Shown here in pieces: positions 28,851-40,541 of a DNA stretch of 47,500 nt (position 1 is the stretch's first letter; each line of letters begins with the position of its first letter). The DNA comes from Anaeromyces robustus (lineage: Eukaryota > Neocallimastigomycota > Neocallimastigomycetes > Neocallimastigales > Neocallimastigaceae). The position numbers and the translations under genes were made by a program. The stretch covers positions 1 to 47,500 of the forward strand of contig MCFG01000282.1 in the NCBI GenBank assembly GCA_002104895.1, read 5' to 3'. The notes under the pieces were generated by a model. It did no database searches, was not told the origin of the DNA, and worked only from the letters and a program-made list of their open reading frames with translations.

Positions 28851-29454
28851 ATTATGCTTTTTTTTTTTTGAAAAAAAATTAGAAATTCTAATTTATTTAA
28901 TTATATTTACATAATGTAATTAATTAAGATAAAAAAATTTAATATATAAATTTCTAAACTAATTAAACACAAAAAATTAAATAAAATAAATAAAAATAAT
29001 TCAAAAAAAAAAAAATAGAAATTACAAGAAATTAAATAAAATAAACGAATAAATTAATAAATTAATAAATATAATATATAAATAAGCATATAAATAAATG
29101 AATACAAAAATAATTAATTAAATAAATGATAATAATTGTATTACTTTTATTGATTTTATAAATTTATTGATAGTCTATTGATTTATTTAATTTTTTTATT
29201 TTATTTATTTATTTATTTATTTATAAATTATATTAATATTTATATATTTATATATATTTATATATATTTATTTATATATAATCATTCATATATTAACAAT
29301 AAAATCATATTTTATATATTTTTTATATTTTTATACAAAAAAAAAAAAAAAACTGTCCACACAAAATATTTAAATATATATAAATAAATAAATATTAAAA
29401 AATTTATAAAAAAATTTTTTTTTTCTCTTTAACGAGTTTAATTGTAAAATAAAG

Positions 29455-29487
<33 letters not shown>

Positions 29488-30026
29488 TTGTTATCAATAA
29501 TAAAGTTGATAATCAATTATTAATAATTAAATTATTGATAACTTTTTAGAAAAATAAGGAATAATACTAAAATAAAGATTAATAAATTATTAAAATTTAT
29601 TATTTTTTATAATTAGTAATTGGATTAATTTTGTAATTTACTCTTTTTAATAATAAATAAAGTAATATAATAATAATAACAAAAAAAAAAAAAAAAGGTA
29701 ATATATAAAATATTCATGTTACTTATATTGGTATTTATATTCATTACATAAAATAATTATTAATAGAAAAGTAAAAAATAAAAAAAATGAATAAACATGT
29801 GAAAAAGGTTTAATTAAATTAATATTTTTTAAGAGAAACATTGAAATTTTTAAAAAAAAATAGTGTAAAATAATTTTTTTTTTTTTTCTTTGTTAATTGG
29901 ATTAAAAATTTGTACAATTAATGACTATTAAAGTAATATTATGTTGTACAATAATTTACTATTTGGCATCATAAAATTTTTATAAAATATATATTATTTA
30001 TTTTTTATATATTAATTGATAATTTT

Positions 30027-30061
<35 letters not shown>

Positions 30062-30422
30062 AAAAAAGAAAAGAAAAAAATAATAACTAAAAATATTTTT
30101 ATTTCTATTATATATTTATATATATATATCTTATTGATTTGTAAATATAGAGGAAAAATATTGTAAATATTAATAATAATTAAAAGTTAATTCCAATATT
30201 CAATATAATAAAAGGCAAAAGTTAAAATTATACAAAATATAAAAACAAAAATTATTAAAGAAGAGACAAACATATCAATTATATACATATATACAGAAAA
30301 ATTATAAAGAAAGACAATTAACTGTAAATTTATTTTATAATATAAAACAATAAAAATTTAATAATTTTTAATAATATATATATTACACTTAATATCAAAA
30401 AAAAAAAAGAAAAATAATAAAA

Positions 30423-31472
30423 ATGGAATATAATGTTTTAAAAGGAAGATATGGAAATCTTACTACTTATGAAGAACAAGTATTAAGAAGTTTAATTTTA
30501 AGAGTCAAAAAGGAAGATTTATATTGTAAAGAAAGACATGATATTCATTACTTTTTAAGATTCTTAAGAGCTAGAGATTTCGATTTAGAAAAAACATTTT
30601 TAATGTTTAGTAACTGTGAAAAATGGAGAAAAACAAATAATATAGATGAACTTTATGAAACTTTTACATTCCCAGAATTACATAAAGTTCAAAAAATATA
30701 CCCAAAATTCTATCATAGTATTGATCGTTTAGGTCGTCCAATATATGTTGAACAATTCGGTAACTTCAGTATTAAAAAGTTATTCGAAGTTACTAATGAA
30801 GATAAACTTTTAAAATACTTTATTTTAGATTATGAAACTGGTTTACGTAAACGTTTTCCAAGTTGTTCTAATGCTGCTGGTCATCATGTTGAAACAGGTT
30901 TAACCATTATGGATTTAAAGGATGTTAGTCTTTTACAATTTTCAAAATGTTTTAATTTCCTTAAAAAAACAACAAAGATTGCATCTGATTATTATCCAGA
31001 ATGTATGGGTAATTTATTTGTTATTAATGCTCCAAAACTTTTCTCTGGTTGTTGGAAATTAATTAAAGGTATTCTTGATCCAGTAACAGCTGAAAAAATT
31101 CAAATTTTAGGTAAAAATTATGAACATACTTTATTAAAATATGCTAATCCAGAAAATCTCCCAAAAATGTATGGTGGTAAATGTGAATGTAAACAAGGTT
31201 GCTCCCATAGTGATATTGGACCATGGAATGATCCAAGATATAATAAAGGAGAAATTTATGAAATTAGTGTTGAAGAATTTTTAAAAAAATTTGAATACCA
31301 AGAAATAATTAGTGATGCCGATAGTGAAAATACTTTATCTGAATATAATAATAAAGTTGAACCAAAAAAAGAAAGATTAAGAAATGATTCAACTAGTCAA
31401 ACTTTATTACCATCACCACCACAATCACCATCTTCACCAATATCTGACTTTAATCCATCATGTCAATTATAA
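30423..31472 (+). CDS. Sec14-like CRAL-TRIO phosphatidylinositol/lipid transfer protein
   Basis: Intronless 349-aa protein of the Sec14 family: cytosolic proteins that exchange phosphatidylinositol and a second lipid and support PI 4-kinase signalling and Golgi traffic. The N-terminal CRAL-TRIO helical part has FLRFLRARDFD (44-54). The lipid-binding domain starts about residue 92 with IYPKFYHSIDRLGRPIYVEQ, followed by TIMDLKDVS (161-169), DYYPECMGNLFVINAPKLFS (189-208) and LDPVTAEKIQILG (218-230). Glu193 and Lys225 correspond to the yeast Sec14 Glu207 and Lys239 that hold the inositol headgroup, so PI binding is likely. The domain closes with ENLPKMYGGKCECKQGC and DIGPWNDP, as in fungal Sec14. 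The C-terminal ~55 residues are charged then Ser/Pro-rich (SPPQSPSSP) and probably disordered. It is a little longer than yeast Sec14 (304 aa). The ATG is the first in frame, after an A-rich leader. Confidence 0.95.
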   Translation: MEYNVLKGRYGNLTTYEEQVLRSLILRVKKEDLYCKERHDIHYFLRFLRARDFDLEKTFLMFSNCEKWRKTNNIDELYETFTFPELHKVQKIYPKFYHSIDRLGRPIYVEQFGNFSIKKLFEVTNEDKLLKYFILDYETGLRKRFPSCSNAAGHHVETGLTIMDLKDVSLLQFSKCFNFLKKTTKIASDYYPECMGNLFVINAPKLFSGCWKLIKGILDPVTAEKIQILGKNYEHTLLKYANPENLPKMYGGKCECKQGCSHSDIGPWNDPRYNKGEIYEISVEEFLKKFEYQEIISDADSENTLSEYNNKVEPKKERLRNDSTSQTLLPSPPQSPSSPISDFNPSCQL

Positions 31473-31783
31473 ATAATTAAATAAATAAGAAAGTAAAGTA
31501 AAAATATTAATAATAATAAAAATAAAAATAAAAATAAAAATAAAAAAAAAGTAAAAAGAAAATATATGTATACTATTATAAAAATAATTATAAAAAATTC
31601 TTAATGTTTATTTTTTTTTTTTTTTTAATAATTTTTTTTTTAATTCTAATATCCTCCTAACATTTTAACTAATATAATCATAATCTTTTTATTTTTTTTT
31701 TTTTTAATTTCTTAAATCATTATTTCATTAATTCATTTTATAAAAATAAATATTAAGAATTTTTTATTTTAGTTTTTATTATA

Positions 31784-31823
<40 letters not shown>

Positions 31824-32182
31824 TATATTATATAAAAAATTAAACAAAAACAAGAAAAAAAAAAAAAAAAAAAAAACTTCAGGTCTATCATATTTTTCAT
31901 CATTAAAATATTATTATTCCAAACTTAATAATATATATATGTATAAAAAAAAAAAAGAAAAAAAGGAAAGAAAAAAAAAAAAAGAAAAAGTAATTAAATT
32001 ATTAAAGAGGAATAGTTGTTAATAAAGTTTTTTACTATTTATTATATAAATATTATAAATATTATTAAAACTTTTATAAAATTAAATAAATAATCTAAAA
32101 TTTTTCATAATCATTTTTGTTTTTTTAAACTACTTAGATCATAAAAATAATATAAATAATTAACAGATAAGAAAAAGGGTTG

Positions 32183-32213
<31 letters not shown>

Positions 32214-33010
32214 TTTATTTTCTTTTTGAAAAGTTTATAATATAATATTATATTTTATATATTATATTTATTTTTAATAATAACTATTCTTTTCTTAAAA
32301 AAAAAAAAAAAAAAGAAAGAAAAAAAAGAAAAAAAAAAACATAATATTATAGTATTAGTTTTTAAAAAAAATTTAATTATTTTTTTTTTTTATTTTTTTT
32401 TTAAATAATTACAACAAAAAAAGTTTTTCTTTTCTTTCTTTTTTGAATTAAAAAAAATAACCATTAAAAACTAAAAAAAAAATTAAAAAATAAAAAATAA
32501 AAAATATAATAAAATAATTATAAATAAAAAAAAAAAAAAAGTAAATAAAAAATAAAATAAAAAAAAAATAAAATAAAAAAAAAAAAACTTAAAATTACTA
32601 TTAAATTATATGTAATGATATATATCTATTTCTATAATTATACAATAATACTACTTCAAATTTTTTTCTTTTGTTTTAAAAGACATATTTATGTTTTAAA
32701 TTTCTTTTCATCTCATAAATATATATATAAATATATATATATTCATTTATATATTTATATATTTATCACATTTTTTTCATAATTTCATATAATTACTCTT
32801 TTTTTTTTTTTTTTATGTATTCCTTTTTATGTATGTATTTACTTAAAAATTTTTTATTATTATTCACTTTTATTTTATTTCAATTATAAATTTTTTTTTT
32901 ATTTTATTTTTAATTTATTTTATTTATTTATTTTTTTTTTTTTTAATTTTATTTTATTTTTTATTTAAACTTTTTAAGTTATATATTTACTTATTTTTAT
33001 TTTATTACTA

Positions 33011-33057
<47 letters not shown>

Positions 33058-33187
33058 TATAATTATCAATAATATTATTAATATTATTATTATTATTATT
33101 TAATAAAAAAAAAAAAAAAAACTTCTTTTTTTTTTTTTTTCTTTTCATTTTTTTTTTTTTTTTCTTTTTTTTTTTTTTTTTATTTTT
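31473..33187. other. Low-complexity spacer between convergent genes
   Basis: 1.7 kb of alternating poly(A), poly(T) and AT dinucleotide sequence, with ATT units at about 33008-33060. No gene. Both flanking genes end here (the Sec14-like gene from the left, the PLP enzyme from the right), so it should contain both transcript ends. Runs such as 31787-31807 (T) and 31808-31823 (A) are back to back and can form hairpins. Confidence 0.7.
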
Positions 33188-35341
33188 TTATAGTTTTGAA
33201 AGTATTTCTGGTGTAAGTAATGCAGTTGAAAATGGTAAATCTGCTAAAGATTCAGAAGCATATTTATCTTCTTCATCATTGGTTAACATTTCTAAAATCC
33301 ATTGTCCTAATTGTTCAAAATCTTCAATATCATTATAAACTTGTGCAGATACACGAATCCACCATCTACCTCCATGTTTAAATACAGTAACAGAAGCTTG
33401 ATGCCTTATTATTAATTCTTTTTGGAATCTTTTCATATATTCTTCACTACGTTCTTGAGAAGGTAAACGTACATTAACCATAGCTGGAATAAGTGCTTCT
33501 CCATGATCAGCTCCTGTACCTGTACGACCTAAACCAAGTAAAACTTCTGTACCTAACATTTCTGCAATTCTTCTACCTCCTTCAACAGCTAATTTATGAT
33601 TATGTTGACGAATAACTTCTTCTCCTCCAAGCCATCTTCTCCATTCTCTTGCTACTGGAATAGTTAAATAAGTAGTATAATCTACAGTACCCATCCATGA
33701 AAATTCATCTTTGAAATTACCTGTACCATAAGTTGGAATAGTTGGGTGAACATATTGTTGCCATTTTGGATCAACATATAATATACCAACTGGTCTAGCA
33801 GAGAAGAACCATTTATGTGTATTACAAACCTTTATTAATAAATGAATGAAAATAAAAAAAAAATTTTTTTTTTGAATTAAATTAAATTTAAATTATAATA
33901 AAAGATTGATAAATTGATATATAAAAATATATAATAATAATAATAATAATAAAAAATTGATAGATTGATATACAGAATATATAATAATAATGATGATAGA
34001 AGTATAAAAAATATAAAAAATAGAAATATAATATATATATATATAAATAGAAATACATAGAATCATAATATAATAAAAATATATAAGTTATATTATAAAA
34101 GTATATAGATAGATAAATAATATATGTATTATAAAAAAAAAAGATATAAATATATAAGATATATATAATATTTAATATATGATGAAAAAAAATGATAAAC
34201 AATAAATTATAATATATAATATATAATATATAATAAAATATAATATATAAATATTTAGGATGATAAAATATAATTATAAAATTATAAAGAATACAACAAT
34301 AATAATAATTATATAATATAAATAATATAAATAATAATAATAATAAAAAATAAAATAAAATAAAAATAAAATAAAAATAAAGTAAAAGTATTATATAATT
34401 TATATTATAATTATAATTGTTTACAATATATATATAATAATATTATTATTAAAAAAAAAAAAAAAAGGACTTACTAAGAAATCTGGGGAACAATTTCTAA
34501 TATTTACTGGAACTTGACCAAGAGCATGAGCAGCATCAATCATAACCATAATACCATGACCTTGACATAATCTTGTTAATCTTTCATAAGGTAATATAAC
34601 ACTTGGAAGTGTAGAAATAATTTCAAAATTAGCTAAAAGTACTGTATCATCAATAGCGGCACGAACTCTTGATATAAGAGCTGAATCAGATATTGGATAA
34701 GTTAAAGGTATTTCATGAACCACAAAATTATCAATTTTTGCAATATATTTTATAGCTTGTTTTACCCCTTCATGATTAATACTTAAAATTAAAATCTTAT
34801 TTCTTTTTTTTAATAATTTTAATTTATTTAATTCATATTTTTCTGCACGACGAGCATGAGCTTCTGCTAACTGACGAAGTGATCTTAAAACACAATTTAC
34901 ACCTGAAGTAACATTATGAACAAATACTAAATTTTTTGGATCAGCATTAACTAATTCACCAGCACATTCTAAAGCAGTTTCTGATAAATTTCTTAAATTT
35001 AAACTAATAAAACTATCTGGACTAGCTTCTACCCAAGCTCTAAAATGAGCATGAGTTTGTTCTACAAAACGTGGAATAGAACCAAAAGATCCATGATTTA
35101 AAGGTGTTGAAGTTGAAGAAAGGAAAAAGTGTGGTCTTAAAGCTTTACCAAAAGGTGGTGGTGGATAATTTGGTAATTTAAAAGGTAAACATGCTGAAAC
35201 AGTTGGTTCTGAACTTTGACCAACTGGATGTGGTGCTGGTAATGATTCCCCTTGTGGACTTTCTTTTGCTTTTTCTTCTGAAGTTAAAGTTTGATTTTCA
35301 ATATCATCAACATCTTCTTTTACATCAGCTGTCTTTGCCAT
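33188..35341 (-). CDS. Class V aminotransferase-fold PLP enzyme (isopenicillin N epimerase-like), two exons
   Basis: Exon 1 is 34475-35341 (289 codons), exon 2 is 33188-33829; 502 aa. The 645-nt intron (33830-34474) is flanked by GTAAGT and an AAAG acceptor, and joining gives PDFL-VCNTHKW, the standard family sequence. Motifs: LNHGSFGSIP (81-90), NVTSGVN (143-149), MIDAAHALGQ with cofactor Asp269 and His272, NTHKWFFSARPVG with Schiff-base Lys295, and a C-terminal domain with GGRWWIRVSAQVYND ending at 502. Relatives include isopenicillin N epimerases, cysteine desulphurase-like enzymes and fungal ergothioneine-pathway sulphoxide lyases; which reaction this one does cannot be told. The first ~50 residues are an acidic, Ser/Pro-rich extension with no obvious targeting signal. 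It lies convergent to the Sec14-like gene. Confidence 0.9.
33830..34474 (-). other. 645-nt intron of the class V PLP enzyme gene
   Basis: Much longer than most other introns in the window. Almost pure A/T with TATATA runs and a duplicated AAAATTGATAGATTGATATA-like segment near 33901-33980. The open frame seen inside it is low-complexity Tyr/Ile/Phe and not credible as a gene. Confidence 0.85.
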
Positions 35342-37574
35342 CTTTATATATTATAGATATATATTTTTTTATTTTTTATTTTCTTTCCTTTTAATTTATT
35401 ATTTGTATTATTTATATATTTTTTTATTTTTTTTTTTATTGTTGCTTATTATTAAAAAATTTTAATAGATTTCAATTTTTCTTTTTTTAAAAAAAAAAAT
35501 TTATAACAAAATATATATATTTATTTATTGCTGATTAAAATGTACGATATTATATATATGTTGTTGTAATTATATTTTTTATAAATATAATAAAATATTT
35601 TAAATGAAAAATGTATTGAATTATATTTTTATTATGTTTTGTTTTCTCTAAATAACAAAAAGTTTTGAATATATATTGCTGAACAATTAAAATTGACAGA
35701 TATAAAAATCAAAAATTTTATTACTTTTATATTGATATTGTGTGAGAAAAAGAAAAAAAAGAATATATAATTGTGAATTTTATATGTAAACGATATTACG
35801 CTAATATTCTAGTAATGAAGAAAAAAAAATAGAAAGTTGGTTTATTATGTGACTATTCAAATATTATATATTAAAAGAAATAATAAATGATTTTTTTTTT
35901 ATTAATATATATATATATATATATACTTTTTTATTATTTATTATGTTTTAAATTTCAATTATAAATGATATAATTACTTTTTTTTATTACTTTACAGTTG
36001 ATAAATTAAAATCTAATAGTTATATTATCTTTAAAGTTAAATCTTTATTTTTTTTTTTTTTTTATTAAATAATTAATTTTTCTTAAATTATATGTTTAAT
36101 ATATTATATTTATATCTTCTCGCATAGCATGTATACCCTTAAATAACTTTTTTTTTCTTACAAAATATAATAATTATATATTTACTGTAATTATAAAAGA
36201 TTAAAAAAAAGTGTATTTCAATATAAATATATAATAATTATATTTTATAACAAATAAAAAAAAAAAATAAAAAAGTTACAATAATAATTTATTTAAAAAA
36301 AACTTTTTTATATTAATTAAATAATTTAATTAATATATATATATAATAATAATAATAATAAATGATATTAATAATCCATCTTTGAATTATTTAATTATTT
36401 AAAAAAAAAATAAAAAAAATAAAGATAATTAAAAAATTCATATATATAAAAAAAATTTATGAAAAGTCATTTGTTCACATGATTTTAATAAAATATATTA
36501 ATATTATACATATTTATATAAAATATATATATTATTATATATATAATTCTTTAAAAAATAATTATTGCATTAGATAAGATATTATTCAAATTAACAAAAT
36601 TTACATATATCAAAATTTATTTATTTTATGCCAATAAGAATAAAAAGTAAAAAAAAAAAAAAAACGATATTGATAAACTTTAATTATTAAAATTTTTAAT
36701 AAATAAATAATTTAATAAAAATGAATTATACATAATTCTTTTTTTCTTTTTTCTGTAAAAATTTAACTACTATAAAAATTAAATAAAAATATTAATAATA
36801 TTAACCAATATATGTATAAAACATATTGTTATTTTTTTTTTTTATGAATTACAATAGTTGAAATAGTGTCACACCATATATCTAGCTGTTTTATCATTTA
36901 ATCATTTATCTCTAAATACTTTCATAATAAGATAAAAAAAAAATTTATAAATAAATTTATTTATCTATCTAGTTTTTTTTTTTATTCTTGTTCTTTCTCT
37001 CTTTTTTTTTTTTTTTTTTTTTAATATTTTATTTTTTATTTTATTTTTATTTTATTTTATCTTTATTTTTTTATTTTTATTTTTATTTTTAATTTACTTC
37101 ATATTATTGCATTTCATTTTACTTATTTTTAAATTTTTTTATTATTATATATATATATATATATATTTTTTTTGTTTTTTTGTTTTTTTTTCATTATATC
37201 TTGTTTTATTATTCTTACAATTCCTTTTTTCTTTTTCTTTTTAATTTCTATTTGTTCTTTAGTATACATTTTTAATATCTATTATTACTTTTTTTTTTAA
37301 TAATAAATATTTTATTAATATTATTATTAATAATAATATTATTATGATTATTATGATTATGATTATGATTATGATTATGATTATTAATTTTTTTTTATTA
37401 TTTATTTTATTTATCTATTGAGTATATAAATAACTTAATAAATAAATAAAATACTTTATTATAAAATATGAATTATAAATTAATAAATACTATATAAAAA
37501 TTATTATTATATTAATTAGTTTATTATTATTATTATTATATCATTATTATTAGTTTATTTTATTGATTTTTATT
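35342..37574. other. Intergenic region, promoter side of the PLP enzyme gene
   Basis: 2.2 kb. It contains the promoter of the PLP enzyme (leftward) and the 3' end of the next gene. No coding pattern is seen. A GATTAT hexamer-like run lies at 37345-37385 and several long T runs at 36990-37020. Confidence 0.6.
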
Positions 37575-39030
37575 TTAATTTCCCCAAAGTGATGTAATTC
37601 CATTAGCTGGTACTGTAGTTGAAACCCATTCGTCTTTTTTATTATTCTTTGAATTTTTATTATTATTAGATGTGTTATTAGAAGAGGATGAAGAAGAGAA
37701 AATAACTGGAGCTGGAGCTGGAGTTTTTGATGATGTTTTTACAGTATTATGTGGTTTTGGTGGTGGAACATATTTATAACCAATATTTAATCTTTGTTGT
37801 TCTAATCTATGACGTCTTAATCTTTCTTCTTGTAATTCTCTTTCACGTTGCTTTTCTAATTTTTTCTTTTCTGCCTTCTTTTTATTTTCTTTTTGTTTTT
37901 TAGTTAATGGTTCTTCTTTTGGTTTTCTATTATATGATTTTACTACAACAGGTGTTGGATTTGATGAAGATTTAATAACTAAAACATCTATTAATTATAT
38001 TTTAATAAATATAAAATATTTTATATATACATAATAAAAATATATTTAAATATATATATATTTTTATAAATATTAATATAAAACATAAAAAAAAATAATA
38101 TATATATAAAAATTAATGATACATTTAAAATGATAATATAATATAAATTGTTTTTATATATTAAATATTTTTATTTGAAAAAAAATAAAATAAAATAAAA
38201 AAATTATTATATATAAATATTACATATGAAATAAATTTATTTTTTTTTTTTACAATTTTTAACATTTTATCAATAAAATGATAGAAAATGTTAAAAATAA
38301 TTTAATAATTTAATAAAATAAAATTTAAAAAAAAAAAAAGATAATTACTAGCTTTCTTTGGTACAACATTCTTCCAACCATCTTCTTCTGGAGGTAATTC
38401 AATACTTTCAATATCTTCATGTTTTTCAACTACTCTAACAACTTTAACTTCCCTATCTGAAATTTCTTCATCATCTGAACTAATGTATTTTTGATTTTCC
38501 TGAACAATATGTTTTTTATATCTTCTATTAGTTATTGGTAATGAAACATTTTGTATAATAACTGGTTTATCTGAAGATTTTCTAACATATTCTTCTTCAT
38601 CATCATCATCATCATTATCATCTAAATTACTACCTTCAGAAACTTGTTCTTCAAAATGTGTAATATTAAAATCTTTATTCTTATTATTATTACTATTATT
38701 TTTTTTCTCTTTTTGTTTTTCAGAAGCAGCTTTAGCAGCAGCTTTTTTATCTTCATTAATTTTTTCTAAACTTGGCCATTCATTTTCATCAAGTTCATTA
38801 GATTTTGCTTTTGGTGGTGTATTCTTTTTTTGAATTTTTTGATTTAATTTTGCTTGAACTTGAGCTTGTTGAACTTTTGATTTTGACTTCTTATTCTTCT
38901 TCTTTTTTGATTTTGAGGTATTACTAACTTCTCTCTTTGATTTCTCTTCAGCTTTTGGTGGTTCTGGTAACTTTTTTAATATGAAATAAAAAATAATTAC
39001 CATTAATAATATCCCATAAAACCAATGCAT
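37575..39030 (-). CDS. Membrane-anchored lysine-rich coiled-coil protein, unknown function, two exons
   Basis: Exon 1 is 38349-39030 and exon 2 is 37575-37978, joined in phase 1; 1086 nt, 361 aa. Intron 37979-38348 starts GTAATT and ends TTTTAG. The N-terminus has one hydrophobic helix (about residues 3-18, YGILLMVIIFYFILKK), likely a signal anchor with the rest in the cytosol. Then come a Lys-rich stretch (35-70), an Asp/Glu run (138-147), and in exon 2 a strongly charged helix with KKKAEKKKLEKQRERELQEE that should be a coiled coil, followed by Ser/Asn-rich linker. Three short Trp motifs stand out: ENEWPSLEK (83-90), EDGWKNVVPKK (216-226) and DEWVSTTV near 343-350, with TSLWGN at the end. 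I do not recognise the family. The layout resembles ER-anchored basic scaffold or ribosome-associated proteins, but this is only an impression. Confidence 0.8.
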
Positions 39031-40541
39031 TTTTATATATATATATATTTTTTTTAATTAACTATTATTTTATTTGTTATTAAAATTTTTATTTATAAAT
39101 ATTTATTGATTTCTTTCTTTATTTATTTATTTATTTATTTATTTATTTTGTTTGTTTGTTTATTATTTGTTTATTTATATTTTTTCTAAATTTATATGAT
39201 ACTTTTCTGTAATATCGTTATTATTTAAAATAATAATTTTTATATTGAATTTATGCAAAAATCTAATTTATCAAAATATATATATAAAAGAAATAAAAGT
39301 AAAAACAAAAATAAAATTTATATTTAAAATTTTTACCCAGAAACAATTCAAAATCAAATATTAATTATATTAATATTTATAATATATTAACATAAATTAA
39401 ATAAAAAATTTTATTGATCAATCTATTATTTATATAATATATTTGAGATAATAATTTTTCCAAACCACACAATTGAATAAAATTGTTAAAAAAATTAAAT
39501 ATAAAATAATATGGAATATTTAATTAATTCTATAGAAATAATAATAAATAATATAATTATTATTATTATTATCATTATTATTATTTTATAAAAGAATAAA
39601 TAAAATCTAAGGAAAATATTTATTATAATAAATGCTTATACATATTAAATTTTTATTTAATATTTACATGTTAACTATTTTATTAAATAAAAAAAAAAAT
39701 GCATTCAAATATATATATAAATTATGGTATTTATATGAATAATAAACCATAAAATATATTTTTATATTAACTCTATCTATTAGATATTATTATAATAAAT
39801 AGTTTATATTAAGCTATATGCTTATTATTTTTTTTTAATACAAATTGTAATAATGAGATAATAATATTAATTAACATAATAATGATAATTATTAATTTTA
39901 TATCTGTATTATGTATATAATTTTTATACTACATATCTATATATATCTAGAAGTTGTTAACATAGAAAAGTAATTATAATAAATAATATACAATATATAA
40001 TTATTTATAATATATATTATATGATTATGATAATAATAGTAAAGGGAATATTTACAGAATTATAATGATGGTATATGAAAAAGATTAATTATACAGATTT
40101 AAGATTTTATTTATATCATCGTTAAGCCTCTTTTATACTTATTATAGGTGTCTATATGTTTTTAATATATTATTTTAATCTTATATAATTTTTGCTATAA
40201 TTATTTTGATTATTGTTGTTAGTTGTTAATTCTTGTTCTTATCACATTGATTATATATTCTTTTATTATTATTATTTTTAATAATTTATTATTATGTTGG
40301 TTTTATAAAATTTTTTATAAAATATTTAAAAATATTTACTCTTTTTCTTTTTTATAATACTTTGTTATTTTTGAAAATATTTTGTACTTTTTTTATATAT
40401 ATACTACTGTTTTCATTTTTGATTTTTTTGTATTTTTTTTCTTCATATTTTATCGTTTTCATATTTATTTATAAATTTTTATAGTTATTTTTTACTCTTA
40501 TTTTATTATTTCTAAATATATATATATTATTTGATATCAAG
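39031..40541. other. Intergenic region
   Basis: 1.5 kb between two genes on the minus strand. It holds the promoter of the lysine-rich protein gene (right of 39030), a short TTTA array at 39117-39147 and the 3' end region of the exchanger gene. Nothing else seen. Confidence 0.6.

Larger units (their letters stand above)
24318..30422. other. 6-kb non-coding AT-rich region
   Basis: No exon pattern or gene seen on either strand. It holds a strong hairpin at 27195-27235, a TTTA array at 28772-28850, many A or T runs, a series of TTTATTA units at 26500-26540, and GTAATTGTATTT units near 24980-25025. The last few hundred bases are likely the promoter and 5' UTR of the Sec14-like gene; A-rich sequence directly precedes its ATG. 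Confidence 0.6.

Noticed and set aside
29178-29387. Small plus-strand frame rich in Ile, Tyr and Phe
   Set aside because: Composition is that of random A/T DNA, with no motif or neighbouring exon.
33888-34202. Tyr/Ile/Phe-rich minus-strand frame
   Set aside because: Lies wholly inside the intron of the PLP enzyme gene and is low-complexity A/T sequence.
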